Program-made: the position numbers and the translations under genes
In this document: positions 26,704-35,614 of the stretch, piece after piece
How the letters are laid out: the number at the start of each line of letters is the position of its first letter
Position numbering within the stretch: the first letter of the stretch is position 1
NCBI RefSeq assembly: GCF_003477605.1
Contig: NZ_QUDR01000026.1
Location: 394 to 43,685, forward strand
Direction of reading: 5' to 3'
Length of the DNA: 43,292 nt
From: Clostridium sp. AF37-5
GTDB taxonomy: Bacteria > Bacillota > Clostridia > Lachnospirales > Lachnospiraceae
Notes under the pieces: model-generated
Seen by the model: only the letters and a program-made list of their open reading frames with translations
Database searches by the model: none
Told to the model about the DNA's origin: nothing

Positions 26704-28203
26704 ATGAGAGGAATAGAAACCCCGATTAAGACACTGAGACAGAAAGTGTTTACAGAAGTTGCAAAAGTCGCTTTTGATTCACAGAACATAAATGATGATA
26801 TCGAGGCAATCCCATATAAAATTACGCCGGGAGATGCGCCTTTATACCGTGAGAGTATTTACCGTGAGCGTGCTATCTGCTCGGAGCGTGTGCGTCTTGC
26901 GATGGGACTTTCATTAAGACCGGATGACGAACCGGTTCACGTTACAAGTGGATTGGATGAGAGTAATGTGGCAGAAAAATATTATGAGCCGCCTTTGATG
27001 CAGGTAATTCCGTCGGCTTGTGATATGTGTGAGGATAACGTATATGAAGTATCCAATCAGTGCCGTGGCTGTGTGGCACATCCTTGTGTAGAGGTTTGCC
27101 CGAAAGGTGCTATCAGCATTGTAGACGGAAAATCTCATATTGATAAAGATAAATGTATTAAATGTGGAAAATGTAAGGCAATCTGTCCTTATGATGCAAT
27201 TGCGAAGAAGGTTCGTCCATGTGCAGCTGCATGTGGTGTGAAAGCCATTTCCAGTGATGAGCGCGGACGTGCCCAGATTGATGATGAAAAATGCGTAAAA
27301 TGCGGACAATGCATGGCTGCATGTCCATTTGGAGCGATTGCAGATAAATCCCAGATTTTCCAGTTGATTCAGGCAATGAAGCAGGGACCGGTTATTGCCG
27401 AATTGGCTCCGGCGGTTATCGGACAGTTTGGTGACGATGTCCGTCTTTGGAAAATCAAAGCAGCGTTGAAAGAGATTGGTTTTGCGGAAGTGTTCGAAGT
27501 TGCACTTGGTGCAGATATCGGAGCGATTACGGAAGCAAGACATTATGTAAATGAAGTAAAAACAGGAAAACTTCCATTTTTGCTGACTTCCTGTTGTCCG
27601 GCTTGGTCGATGTTGGCAAAGAAAACACTGCCGGATATGGTAGAGACTGTTTCAAGTGCTCTGACACCGATGGTGGCTACTGCACGTACAATTAAACAGC
27701 GTCATCCGGAAGCTAAGATTGTATTTGTCGGACCGTGTGCGGCAAAGAAACTGGAAGCTTCCCGCCGTTCGGTACGAAGTGATGTGGATTTTGTAATTAC
27801 CTTTGAAGAATTGGATGCGATTTTCACTGCCAAAGGAATTGATATGGAAACCTATGATGCAGAGGAGCCAATTCATGATGCAACAGGAACCGGACGTGGT
27901 TACGCCGTTGCCGGTGGTGTTGCAAATGCCATTGAAAACTGCATTAACGAATATTATCCGGGAACGGAAGTTTATATTGAGCATGCGGAAGGATTATCCG
28001 ACTGTCAGAAAATGCTTCTTATGGCGAAGGCCGGTAAAAAGGATGGCTGTCTGATTGAAGGTATGGGCTGTCCGGGTGGCTGTGTTGCCGGTGTTGGTAC
28101 GAATATTGCGATACCGAAAGCGGCGCAGGCTGTGCGCAAGTTTGTTAAGGATTCAACAACTGCACTGCCACCGAAAGAATATTCAGAAATTCATTTGCCG
28201 TAA
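26704..28203 (+). CDS. [FeFe]-hydrogenase-like protein, group B type, with multiple [4Fe-4S] clusters
   Basis: This 499-aa soluble, monomeric-type enzyme has several Cys clusters in its N-terminal third (CDMC at 106-109, C120-C132, CIKCGKCKAIC at 151-161, CAAAC at 173-177, CVKCGQCMAAC at 197-207). A complete H-cluster domain follows: L1 TSCCPAW (Cys297, Cys298), L2 GPCAAKKLE (Cys345) and L3 GMGCPGGC (Cys456, Cys460). All four H-cluster cysteines and the proton-relay Cys are present. L1 with Ala (TSCCPAW) and L2 with Gly in place of the Met of MPCxxKK are features of the less-studied group B enzymes rather than the prototypical group A. It probably exchanges electrons with ferredoxin, either for H2 evolution or sensing. 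It has its own promoter and terminator. Confidence 0.93.
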   Translation: MRGIETPIKTLRQKVFTEVAKVAFDSQNINDDIEAIPYKITPGDAPLYRESIYRERAICSERVRLAMGLSLRPDDEPVHVTSGLDESNVAEKYYEPPLMQVIPSACDMCEDNVYEVSNQCRGCVAHPCVEVCPKGAISIVDGKSHIDKDKCIKCGKCKAICPYDAIAKKVRPCAAACGVKAISSDERGRAQIDDEKCVKCGQCMAACPFGAIADKSQIFQLIQAMKQGPVIAELAPAVIGQFGDDVRLWKIKAALKEIGFAEVFEVALGADIGAITEARHYVNEVKTGKLPFLLTSCCPAWSMLAKKTLPDMVETVSSALTPMVATARTIKQRHPEAKIVFVGPCAAKKLEASRRSVRSDVDFVITFEELDAIFTAKGIDMETYDAEEPIHDATGTGRGYAVAGGVANAIENCINEYYPGTEVYIEHAEGLSDCQKMLLMAKAGKKDGCLIEGMGCPGGCVAGVGTNIAIPKAAQAVRKFVKDSTTALPPKEYSEIHLP

Positions 28204-28223
28204 GGTAAAATAAACAAGATAAG

Positions 28224-28263
28224 AAAGAGGGTATTTTGATTGTAAAATCGGAATACCCTCTTT
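28224..28263 (+). terminator. Intrinsic terminator after the hydrogenase-like gene
   Basis: AAAGAGGGTATT (28224-28235) pairs with AATACCCTCTTT (28252-28263), and the inner loop can extend by GATT/AATC. The U-tract is short and mostly within the stem. Confidence 0.7.
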
Positions 28264-28308
28264 GTGACAGAAGGCATTTGATCATATTTAATCAATAGCG
28301 GAGGCAGT

Positions 28309-29499
28309 ATGAAAATCGAACGAATTATTTTATTTACCAAGGGAATTGAAACATTAAGTTTTTTTAGTGAGCAGCTTGGGAAGACTTTTAGTAAATTGGG
28401 ATATGAAGTGTTTTACTTTGACCAGTGTAAATCGTATGATAGTCTTGCCGAATTGCTTTTGTTTGCCAAACCGGAGGCAACAGCGGCAGTGACGTTTAAT
28501 TTTGACGGCTGCTGTGGTGAGGGATATTTTATTGACTGCAAGGGAATTCATTTGTTTGATGACAGAAAAATACCGGTTATCAATATTGTGGTTGACCATC
28601 CGTTTTACTATCATAAATTTCTGCCATTTTTGCCAAAAGACTACTGCCAGATTTCGATTGACAGAGAGCATGAAGCTTATTTGCAGTATTATTTTCCGGA
28701 AATTAAGCGGGGTCCGTTTTTACCGCTGGCGGGAACGTCTTTGTGGGAAGAAGATACGCTGCCTAAGTGGGAAGAACGCCCATATGACGTTGTATTTACC
28801 GGAAATTACACGCCGCTTTCTAAATTTGAACCGACGATTGAGAGACATGGCAAAGAGTATGCCGATTTTTATTACGGAATTATTGAGGATTTTAAGAAAC
28901 ATCCGCATCTGGGGATGGATATCGGAATTCGTGAGCATCTGCTTTCCGAGGTTGAGGATATTACCGAAGACGGTGTAAAAGAAATGATGCCAAATATGAT
29001 TATGATCGATTTGTATGTGCGCAATTATTTTCGTGGAAAAGTGGTGCAGACGCTTGTGGATGCCGGTGTTTCCGTGCATTGTTTTGGAGCTGGATGGGAA
29101 TTTCTTCCCTGTGAACATCCGGAAAATCTGATAAAAGAGGGTGGCGTTGATTCACTGGCGTGTCTGCAGGCGTTAAGCAAGGCGAAAGTTTCTTTGAATG
29201 TAATGCCGTGGTTTAAGGATGGCGCACATGACCGCGTATTTAATTCGATGTTAAACGGCGCTGTATGTTTTACCGACTGGAGCCGGTATTTGACAGAAAA
29301 TTTACGGGATGGAGAGGATATTTTCTTTTATGAACTGGATGCACTTGAATGCCTGCCGGATATGGTGCAGGGAATTTTAGAAAATCGAAAGAAATGGGAG
29401 CACATGCAGAAAGCGGCGTATGAGACGGCTGAGAAGTCGCATACATGGGAACACCGTGCAGGGGCTGTGCATAAAGAAATTCTTTCCAAGATACGCTAA
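28309..29499 (+). CDS. CgeB-like glycosyltransferase family protein
   Basis: The 396 aa form two Rossmann-like halves. The N-terminal half (about 1-155) resembles the DUF3880-type region. The C-terminal half (about 240-395) matches the group 1 glycosyltransferase-like domain of CgeB/YkvP proteins, with the DxxR-type landmarks SLNVMPWFKDGAHDRVFNSM and a glycine-rich NGAVCFTDW segment. CgeB relatives act on spore or cell-surface sugars. No signal peptide or membrane helix is seen, so it acts in the cytosol. It stands between a terminator and the class A PBP gene, as a probable single-gene unit. Donor and acceptor are unknown. Confidence 0.78.
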   Translation: MKIERIILFTKGIETLSFFSEQLGKTFSKLGYEVFYFDQCKSYDSLAELLLFAKPEATAAVTFNFDGCCGEGYFIDCKGIHLFDDRKIPVINIVVDHPFYYHKFLPFLPKDYCQISIDREHEAYLQYYFPEIKRGPFLPLAGTSLWEEDTLPKWEERPYDVVFTGNYTPLSKFEPTIERHGKEYADFYYGIIEDFKKHPHLGMDIGIREHLLSEVEDITEDGVKEMMPNMIMIDLYVRNYFRGKVVQTLVDAGVSVHCFGAGWEFLPCEHPENLIKEGGVDSLACLQALSKAKVSLNVMPWFKDGAHDRVFNSMLNGAVCFTDWSRYLTENLRDGEDIFFYELDALECLPDMVQGILENRKKWEHMQKAAYETAEKSHTWEHRAGAVHKEILSKIR

Positions 29500-29511
29500 A
29501 TGTGGTATGAT
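29484..29511 (+). promoter_or_regulatory. Possible promoter for the class A PBP gene
   Basis: TTCCAA (29484-29489), 16 nt, TATGAT (29506-29511), overlapping the end of the glycosyltransferase gene. It is moderate by consensus. Confidence 0.4.
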
Positions 29512-29565
29512 GATACATAAGTCAAAGCGTCCACGTAGTATAAAGCGGGAGAAATGGAGGTAAAG

Positions 29566-31815
29566 ATGGCTAGAAAAAACAAAAAACAGCGGAAACATCC
29601 TAAGTTTTGGTTTGGGTTTAAAATTGTATTACTTTTGTTTCTGCTCACAATATTAGTCGGCGGAATTATCTTTTATTTCAAATATGGAAAAGATATCTTC
29701 GCAATGCAGGATGACGCGGTTGCGCTTGTGAAAGAGTCGTCCATAGATACATTCCGTTCATCCGAGACATCAATTGTGTATAACAATAAGGGCAAAGAGA
29801 TAGCGAAATTAAAGGGAGAAAAAGACTCCTATTACCTTACCTTGGACAAAATACCAAAGGCGGTAAAGGATGCAGCAATTGTTACCGAAGACAAAAAGTT
29901 TTACTCACATAACGGAATTGATGCCAAAGGTATTATGCGTGCGGTTTTTGCATTGATTAAGAACAACGGTGAGAAAACACAGGGAGCATCGACAATTACC
30001 CAGCAGTTAGCGCGCGGTGTTTTCCTCTCGACGGAGAAGACGTATGAGCGAAAAATAAAGGAAATTTTTATTGCGCTTGAGCTGGAAAAGAAGTATACCA
30101 AAAGCCAGATTCTGGAATTTTACTTAAATACCATTTATTATGCAAATGGTTACTATGGAATTGAGGCGGCGGCACGCGGATATTTCGGAAAGGGTTGTCA
30201 GGAATTGTCACTTGGACAGTTATGCTTTTTGTGTTCTATTCCAAATAATCCAACCCTTTATAATCCATTGAAAAATTTCGATAACACGGTCAAACGTAAA
30301 AATCGTATTTTAGATCAGATGTTAGATGATGGCGTGATTACGAAGGTGGATTACGATGAGGCGTATCAGGAAGAAATTAAACTGAACATTCAGGAAGTGC
30401 AGAAACGAGATTACATCCAGACGTTTGTTTCTTACTGTGCGATTCGCGAGTTGATGAAAAAGAATGGATTTGAGTTTAAAAATTCATTTGCGGATAAGGA
30501 AGAAAGAGAGACCTATGAGACGGAGTATGATGATGCGTACTCGACGGCTCAGCAGATGCTTTTGAATAAAGGATATAAGATTTATACATCCTTTGATTTG
30601 AAGAAACAGAAAAAACTGCAAAAAGCAGTCAATCATAATTTGTCCGGATTTAAGGATAAAGAGACAAACGGAACCTACAAAATGCAGGGTTCAGCAGTAT
30701 GTATCGATAATAAGACCGGACGTGTTGTTGCGCTGGTGGGCGGACGAAGCCAGGAGACAGAAGGACTTTCCTTAAACCGTGCGTACCAGTCTTACCGTCA
30801 GCCGGGTAGTTCAATTAAGCCGTTGATTGTTTATACACCGACTTTGGAGCGTGGTTCAACGGCAAGCACGACCGTACATGATTATAAGTTTAAGGGCGGT
30901 CCGTCAAACAGCAGTGGACGTTACTACGGTTATATTTCGCTTCGTTTTGCGGTGGAGCAGTCCTTGAATACGGTTGCATGGCAGCTGTTCCAGAAGTTAA
31001 AACCGGAAGTTGGCTTGCAGTATTTATTGGATATGAATTATTCCAAAATCGTGAAGTCGGATTACTACTTGTCGGCATCCCTTGGCGGATTGACATACGG
31101 TACCAGTACGTTAGAGATGGCATCCGGTTATGCAACACTGGAAAATGACGGAAAGTACCGGGAACCAACGTGTATTGTGAAAATTTTGGATTCCGATGGA
31201 AATGAAATTGTTTCCGATAAAGTCGAGCAAAAGAGTGTTTACAAGAAGGATTCAGCACGTGCGATGGTTGATATCCTGACCGGTGTAATCAAACGTGGTA
31301 CGGCACGTGGTCTTGGCCTTGATAATGGACAGCCAAGTGCCGGCAAGACCGGAACAACCAATGATAAAAAAGACGGTTGGTTCTGTGGTTTTACACCATA
31401 TTATACAACGGCAGTCTGGGTTGGCTATGATTCCCCGAAAACGGTTGCCGACTTGTATGGTTCCACCTATCCGGGACGAATCTGGCATGAGTACATGAAT
31501 GAGATTCATAAAGACTTAGATGTAAAAGAATTTGATTTGGGTGAGTTATCATCGGGAAGTTCCGGTGGTGGCAGCAGTAGTGGTTATACGACTCCACAGG
31601 AAGATACCGGAAGTGGTGGAAGTGTAGATACGGACCCGGCAGATTCGAATGATAATGACGTTGATGTGGATCCGGATGATGGAACGGATACACAGGTTAC
31701 GGAACCGCCGGCCACGCAGGTACCGGCGACACAAGTTCCGGCAACAGCGGAACCGGCTGCGACAGAGCCTCCGGCAGACCCGGCAGCAGACCCGGAAGCA
31801 GAGGGTGTAGAATAA
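29566..31815 (+). CDS. Class A penicillin-binding protein (transglycosylase/transpeptidase)
   Basis: This 749-aa bifunctional peptidoglycan polymerase has a short basic cytosolic tail and a membrane helix (about 17-38). A GT51 glycosyltransferase domain (about 65-240) has catalytic Glu108 in VTEDKKFYSHNG and the QGASTITQQLAR motif. A transpeptidase domain (about 330-620) has SxxK at Ser415-Lys418 (GSSIKP), SxN at Ser466-Asn468 and KTG at 594-596. The extracellular tail (about 655-749) is low complexity: Ser/Gly, then Asp-rich, then Pro/Ala/Thr repeats (ATQVP, ATEPP). It is likely a wall-embedded spacer. The ATG at 29566 has GGAGG 5 nt upstream; the ATG at 29554 precedes that ribosome binding site. 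Confidence 0.96.
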   Translation: MARKNKKQRKHPKFWFGFKIVLLLFLLTILVGGIIFYFKYGKDIFAMQDDAVALVKESSIDTFRSSETSIVYNNKGKEIAKLKGEKDSYYLTLDKIPKAVKDAAIVTEDKKFYSHNGIDAKGIMRAVFALIKNNGEKTQGASTITQQLARGVFLSTEKTYERKIKEIFIALELEKKYTKSQILEFYLNTIYYANGYYGIEAAARGYFGKGCQELSLGQLCFLCSIPNNPTLYNPLKNFDNTVKRKNRILDQMLDDGVITKVDYDEAYQEEIKLNIQEVQKRDYIQTFVSYCAIRELMKKNGFEFKNSFADKEERETYETEYDDAYSTAQQMLLNKGYKIYTSFDLKKQKKLQKAVNHNLSGFKDKETNGTYKMQGSAVCIDNKTGRVVALVGGRSQETEGLSLNRAYQSYRQPGSSIKPLIVYTPTLERGSTASTTVHDYKFKGGPSNSSGRYYGYISLRFAVEQSLNTVAWQLFQKLKPEVGLQYLLDMNYSKIVKSDYYLSASLGGLTYGTSTLEMASGYATLENDGKYREPTCIVKILDSDGNEIVSDKVEQKSVYKKDSARAMVDILTGVIKRGTARGLGLDNGQPSAGKTGTTNDKKDGWFCGFTPYYTTAVWVGYDSPKTVADLYGSTYPGRIWHEYMNEIHKDLDVKEFDLGELSSGSSGGGSSSGYTTPQEDTGSGGSVDTDPADSNDNDVDVDPDDGTDTQVTEPPATQVPATQVPATAEPAATEPPADPAADPEAEGVE

Positions 31816-31829
31816 AAAATAAGGGCTAA

Positions 31830-31865
31830 AAAAAGCCTGTCAGGCAAATGCTTGACAGGCTTTTT
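31830..31865. terminator. Bidirectional intrinsic terminator
   Basis: AAAAAGCCTGTCA (31830-31842) pairs with TGACAGGCTTTTT (31853-31865). It gives U-tracts on both strands and serves the convergent PBP and PRPP synthetase genes. Confidence 0.93.
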
Positions 31866-31895
31866 AATAGGTGCGCCTTGCGACACACGTTTCTA

Positions 31896-33062
31896 TTAGT
31901 GTTCCTGATGATATTTCTTCAGGATGCGCTCGATACGCTCGGTTGGATTTAAGTATTCCGCAATTGAGGAATCATGATTTAAAGTATCGATAAGGAGAGC
32001 AATGTACTTGCTCATATCAACATTGATGTAATACTCACGCTGTAACAGTTCTTCCGGCTGATATACTAAGTTTGTCGTCATGACACGGTAAATCAAGCCG
32101 CTCTTATAAGCTTCATCAAACTTCTCCAGACCGTTTGTGAACAGACCAAAAGTAGAAGCAACGAAAATACGGTTTGCATTGCGGCGCTTCAATTCAGTTG
32201 CAACGTCAATCATACTTTCACCGGAGGAAATCATATCGTCAATCACAACAACGTCCTTGCCGGAAACATCAGCACCGAGGAATTCATGTGCAATAATCGG
32301 GTTACGTCCTTCAACAATTTTTGTGTAATCGCGGCGTTTGTAGAAGGTTCCTACATCAACACCGGCTACGTTACCAAAGTAAATCGCACGTCCCATAGCA
32401 CCTTCATCCGGGCTGATAATCATCATGTTTTCCGGTTTCATATGAATGTCCGGTACATTTTTCAAAAGGGCTTTAATAAACTGATATGTTGGCTGTACAG
32501 TTTCAAAACTCTTCAATGGAATTGCATTCTGTACGCGAGGGTCATGTGCGTCAAAAGTGATAATATTGTCAACGCCTATAGCGGTCAGTTCCTGAAGTGC
32601 CAAAGCGCAGTCTAACGATTCGCGGGAACTGCGTTTATGTTGTCTGCTTTCATACAGGAAAGGCATAATAACAGTGATTCGTCTTGCTTTTCCGCTGATT
32701 GCGGCAATGATACGTTTCAAATCCTGAAAATGGTCATCCGGTGACATATGATTAACCTGTCCACATACTGTGTAAGCTAAACTGTGGTTACATACATCAA
32801 CAAGAAGGTATACATCTTTTCCGCGGACGGATTCATTTAAGATACCCTTTGCTTCACCGGACCCAAAACGTGGGCATACGGCATCGATGATGTAAGAATC
32901 CCTTTTGTAATTGGTAAAATGAATGGAAGAATCTACATCGGCTTCATTTCTCCAGCCAACAATGTAATCATTCACTTTTTTTCCGATTGCTTTGCTGCTC
33001 TCCAATGGAATAATACCAAGGTCTCCATAAGGGATTGTTTTCGACAAATCTTTTTGACTCAT
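31896..33062 (-). CDS. Diverged ribose-phosphate pyrophosphokinase (PRPP synthetase)
   Basis: The 388-aa protein has two phosphoribosyltransferase-like halves, as in Prs. It should make PRPP from ribose 5-phosphate and ATP. It keeps a PRPP loop (VVVIDDMISSGES, Asp275/Asp276), a catalytic flexible loop (PFLYESRQHKR in place of the usual YxRQDRK) and a metal-site region (FDAHDPRVQN in place of DLHxxQ). It is about 70 residues longer than classical bacterial Prs, with an extended N-terminus and an insertion-rich C-terminus. The PRPP loop has SSGE instead of DTAGT. It may have altered allosteric behaviour. It lies 69 nt after dnaI on the same strand, with GGAGG before the ATG. Confidence 0.85.
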   Translation of the reverse strand: MSQKDLSKTIPYGDLGIIPLESSKAIGKKVNDYIVGWRNEADVDSSIHFTNYKRDSYIIDAVCPRFGSGEAKGILNESVRGKDVYLLVDVCNHSLAYTVCGQVNHMSPDDHFQDLKRIIAAISGKARRITVIMPFLYESRQHKRSSRESLDCALALQELTAIGVDNIITFDAHDPRVQNAIPLKSFETVQPTYQFIKALLKNVPDIHMKPENMMIISPDEGAMGRAIYFGNVAGVDVGTFYKRRDYTKIVEGRNPIIAHEFLGADVSGKDVVVIDDMISSGESMIDVATELKRRNANRIFVASTFGLFTNGLEKFDEAYKSGLIYRVMTTNLVYQPEELLQREYYINVDMSKYIALLIDTLNHDSSIAEYLNPTERIERILKKYHQEH

Positions 33063-33131
33063 GATTAAAGTCCTCCGTGTAAATATTGTGTTGTAGGTTT
33101 ATAGTTTGCAGCAACAGAAAGAAAAACATAC

Positions 33132-34124
33132 TTAATGTTGCATAATTGCCTTTTTCAAGCGAATGTCATCGCCGGTGATTTTTAATAATGTATAATTACT
33201 TGTAATCCGGGAGAAAATCCGCTCGCTGTAGCGTTCCCGTAAATCATCAAACGACAAGTTTGTTGAAATAATCGTGGAACGGTGGTTTGTTAATCGTGTA
33301 TCGATGCAGTGGTAAAGCTGAGAGGAAGTAAAACTATTGTTTAATTCTGTTCCCAAATCATCGATAATCAGTAAATCGCTGCTTAATAAATAAGAAAGCG
33401 AAGCATTTTTCCGGGTCTGTGATAAGTCCCGGTCAAATTTGCACGATTCTAAAATATCAAATAGTTTTAGAGAAGTCAAGTACACAACGGTATGAGACTT
33501 GTCTAAAAGCTCTTTTGCAATACAGTTTGTTAAAAAAGTTTTACCGACACCGGTGTTGCCGTATAACAGAAGATTTCCCGGTGTGTCCGAAAAACCGGAT
33601 AAATAGGATTTCACGGTTTCTAAGACATGTCGCATATTGTCACGCGGTGTTTCGCCGGTTGCCTCTTCGGTGTAGTCATCCGGGTAAAAATCCAAATTAA
33701 AATGAGAAAAATTCTCATGTTCCAAAACATCTTTCAAATTTGACTGTGAGTACAAATACTGAACAATCAGTTTTTCAAAACAGTGGCATTTCCTGCCATC
33801 AATATAGCCGGTATCCTTACAGTCAGCGCACTCGTAGACCGGTTTCAGGTAGTCCGCCGGGTAACCGTGCTGCAAAAGCAGGGCTTCTTTTTGTTTTGTG
33901 ATTTTATCAATCTCGGCATCTAGGTCAATCGAATCGGTTTGTCCTTTCAAACGAGAGGCAGCGTGCTGCACCGAAAGTGTACGAATCCGGTTTTCCAATT
34001 CGTTCATTTGGGGAATCGCATCATAGACTTCCTTCATGCGCTTTTTCAGGATGAAATTGTCCTTGAGCTGCTGATGATAGTAATGGGACATCAGATGCTC
34101 GTACTGACTGTTGGTCAAAAGCAT
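33132..34124 (-). CDS. dnaI: DnaI/DnaC-like AAA+ helicase loader
   Basis: This 330-aa ATPase loads the replicative helicase during initiation or restart. The N-terminal half is helical. A zinc-finger-like motif follows (Cys99, Cys102, Cys113, Cys115: CADC...CHC), then the AAA+ core with Walker A YGNTGVGKT (about 188-196), Walker B LLIIDDLG, and sensor residues near the C-terminus (ERIFSRI). It directly follows the dnaB/dnaD-like gene (24-nt gap), the usual pairing of Firmicutes helicase-loading proteins. The ribosome binding site is modest (AAAGGAT). Confidence 0.92.
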   Translation of the reverse strand: MLLTNSQYEHLMSHYYHQQLKDNFILKKRMKEVYDAIPQMNELENRIRTLSVQHAASRLKGQTDSIDLDAEIDKITKQKEALLLQHGYPADYLKPVYECADCKDTGYIDGRKCHCFEKLIVQYLYSQSNLKDVLEHENFSHFNLDFYPDDYTEEATGETPRDNMRHVLETVKSYLSGFSDTPGNLLLYGNTGVGKTFLTNCIAKELLDKSHTVVYLTSLKLFDILESCKFDRDLSQTRKNASLSYLLSSDLLIIDDLGTELNNSFTSSQLYHCIDTRLTNHRSTIISTNLSFDDLRERYSERIFSRITSNYTLLKITGDDIRLKKAIMQH

Positions 34125-34148
34125 AATAAATGGATCCTTTCGTTTGTT

Positions 34149-35243
34149 TTATGCCTGCACATTGCGCAGTAACTGTTTTTCCAGTGAACTGTAATCCTCT
34201 TTGGAATACTCTCTTTGAGGAAAACTCTGGAATTGGTTCCTTTTTTGCTGTGTGGCAGAGTTTTTCTGCTCTCCGGTTTTTTTCTTCTGCTGAAATGACT
34301 TGTCGCATTTTTCTATGTCCGCAAGGGTGAGGACACCTTTCTTGTGCCAGTCCTTTAATATACTTGTTATGTAATTTAAGTTTGTGCCACCGGTCTGCAA
34401 AACCGTACGCTTACATGCCTGCTCAATAATTTTATCCGAGAAGCCGTAATTACTCCATGTATCAATGATTTCACGTTCTGCCGGAGCAAGGGAGCGATTT
34501 AAGCCAAGTGCTTTGCTTACGACATGATAAAGACCTGAAAAAGCAGAAGACTCATCCTTTGCTTCCTCCGGCGTTGTAATCCCCTTTTTCGCCCATGTAA
34601 GACCAATTGCCTCCATATACTTTGGTGAAGTCTTTCCGCGGCTGTGTGCCGTGCGGTACAGGGTAGCAATCATCTCCTGTGAAAATCCGATGTCACACAT
34701 AAAATATAAAATCATTTGCAGATGTGTGGTGGAAAGGGTCGTGCCAAGTATCTTTTCTGCCTGCGAAATCGCCTCGCTGATTTCAATATCTTTCATCAGT
34801 GCTTCCGCCTGTAAAGGAGTATACTCCTGGCGGTTCGGAATGGAGATGCCGTCGGGTACAACGGTTTCTTCCGCTACCGGTGAAGCATCGATATCCGGTT
34901 CTCTTTCTGCCGTAACTGCTGACGCAGTGTCTGTGGCGTCAGTAGAAAGAACAATCGAAGTAATCTCGCCATTTTGCTCTGTGAAAGAAAGAAGTCCTTC
35001 TTTCTGCCAGTAACGCAGTGCACGCAAAATGTCACTTTCTGTGCATTCGAAACAATCGGCAAGAGCATCAATGGATGAATTACCTGCAGTGTCGGCATGC
35101 TGGCAGAGCATAACCAGATACAAATATATTTTCACGAAATTGCCATTTGCAGATGGCATATGATTTTGAATAAATGAATTGGAAATCAAAGTGAGTCCGC
35201 AATTCGATGTTGTGGAAATTGTAAATCCCATAATAAAACTCAT
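34149..35243 (-). CDS. DnaB/DnaD-family primosomal replication protein
   Basis: This 364-aa protein has an N-terminal winged helix (about 25-100, including ALADCFECTESDILRALRYW), an acidic Ala/Thr-rich linker (about 105-150) and C-terminal DnaB2/DnaD modules (about 155-225 and 240-310). The YxxxI-type landmark LNYITSILKDWHKKGV is visible, followed by a Lys/Gln-rich tail. DnaD/DnaB proteins remodel DNA at oriC and recruit the helicase with DnaI. The ATG at 35243 is chosen because GGAG lies 7 nt before it. A strong promoter and a palindrome lie immediately upstream. Confidence 0.88.
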   Translation of the reverse strand: MSFIMGFTISTTSNCGLTLISNSFIQNHMPSANGNFVKIYLYLVMLCQHADTAGNSSIDALADCFECTESDILRALRYWQKEGLLSFTEQNGEITSIVLSTDATDTASAVTAEREPDIDASPVAEETVVPDGISIPNRQEYTPLQAEALMKDIEISEAISQAEKILGTTLSTTHLQMILYFMCDIGFSQEMIATLYRTAHSRGKTSPKYMEAIGLTWAKKGITTPEEAKDESSAFSGLYHVVSKALGLNRSLAPAEREIIDTWSNYGFSDKIIEQACKRTVLQTGGTNLNYITSILKDWHKKGVLTLADIEKCDKSFQQKKKTGEQKNSATQQKRNQFQSFPQREYSKEDYSSLEKQLLRNVQA

Positions 35244-35256
35244 TCCCTTTCTCCAT

Positions 35257-35273
35257 CAGGTATTTTTTACCTG
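35257..35273. promoter_or_regulatory. Operator-like palindrome in the dnaB-dnaI leader
   Basis: CAGGTA-TTTTT-TACCTG is a perfect 6-bp inverted repeat. It starts a few bases downstream of the predicted transcription start and ends 13 nt before the start codon. It could bind a repressor or form a small leader hairpin. Confidence 0.45.
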
Positions 35274-35285
35274 TCAGCAAGGATG

Positions 35286-35314
35286 AGTATATCACAAAGA
35301 AAAAACAGTTGCAA
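35286..35314 (-). promoter_or_regulatory. Promoter for the dnaB-dnaI(-prs) operon
   Basis: On the minus strand: TTGCAA (35314-35309), a 17-nt spacer, TATACT (35291-35286). Confidence 0.65.
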
Positions 35315-35350
35315 ATTGCAAATGTGCATACATTTCATGTAGAATTTATC

Positions 35351-35614
35351 TGTTGATAATGTGCATAATGTTCATAACAAAACAACAAACAGACTATTCT
35401 GGTAGAAAGAGTGGGTGAATATGCCGAAATTACGTTGGTTGAGCTTGTCAAGTAAAAAATGCAATTTATTCACATTTTTTTTTGAACAAAAAAATATCCA
35501 CAACCGTATCTTTCGACTGAATGTTGATAAGGTTGTGGATAACGTTCATAACTTAGTTGTTCAGAAGATTTTCACCAATTTCTACTATGTTTCCGGCACC
35601 CATAGTTATCAACA
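35351..35614. promoter_or_regulatory. Cluster of DnaA-box-like 9-mers
   Basis: A perfect TTATCCACA (minus strand, 35542-35534) and a near match ATATCCACA (35494-35502) lie among three copies of TTATCAACA. These are at 35359-35351 (minus), 35530-35522 (minus) and 35606-35614 (plus, inside murC). This falls between the dnaB-dnaI operon and the end of murC. It could be a DnaA-regulated promoter region. The two TATCCACA sites also form the murC terminator stem. The gene-free stretch 35244-35552 holds these sites, the dnaB promoter and the murC terminator. Confidence 0.35.
35495..35541 (-). terminator. Probable terminator of murC
   Basis: TATCCACAACC (35495-35505) and GGTTGTGGATA (35531-35541) are perfect 11-bp complements around a 25-nt loop. 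On the minus strand the stem is followed directly by a run of seven T. It lies 12 nt beyond the murC stop codon. Confidence 0.6.

Noticed and set aside
31549..31734. Antisense frames opposite the Pro/Thr-rich tail of the class A PBP.
   Set aside because: They are low-complexity shadows of the repeat-rich coding sequence.
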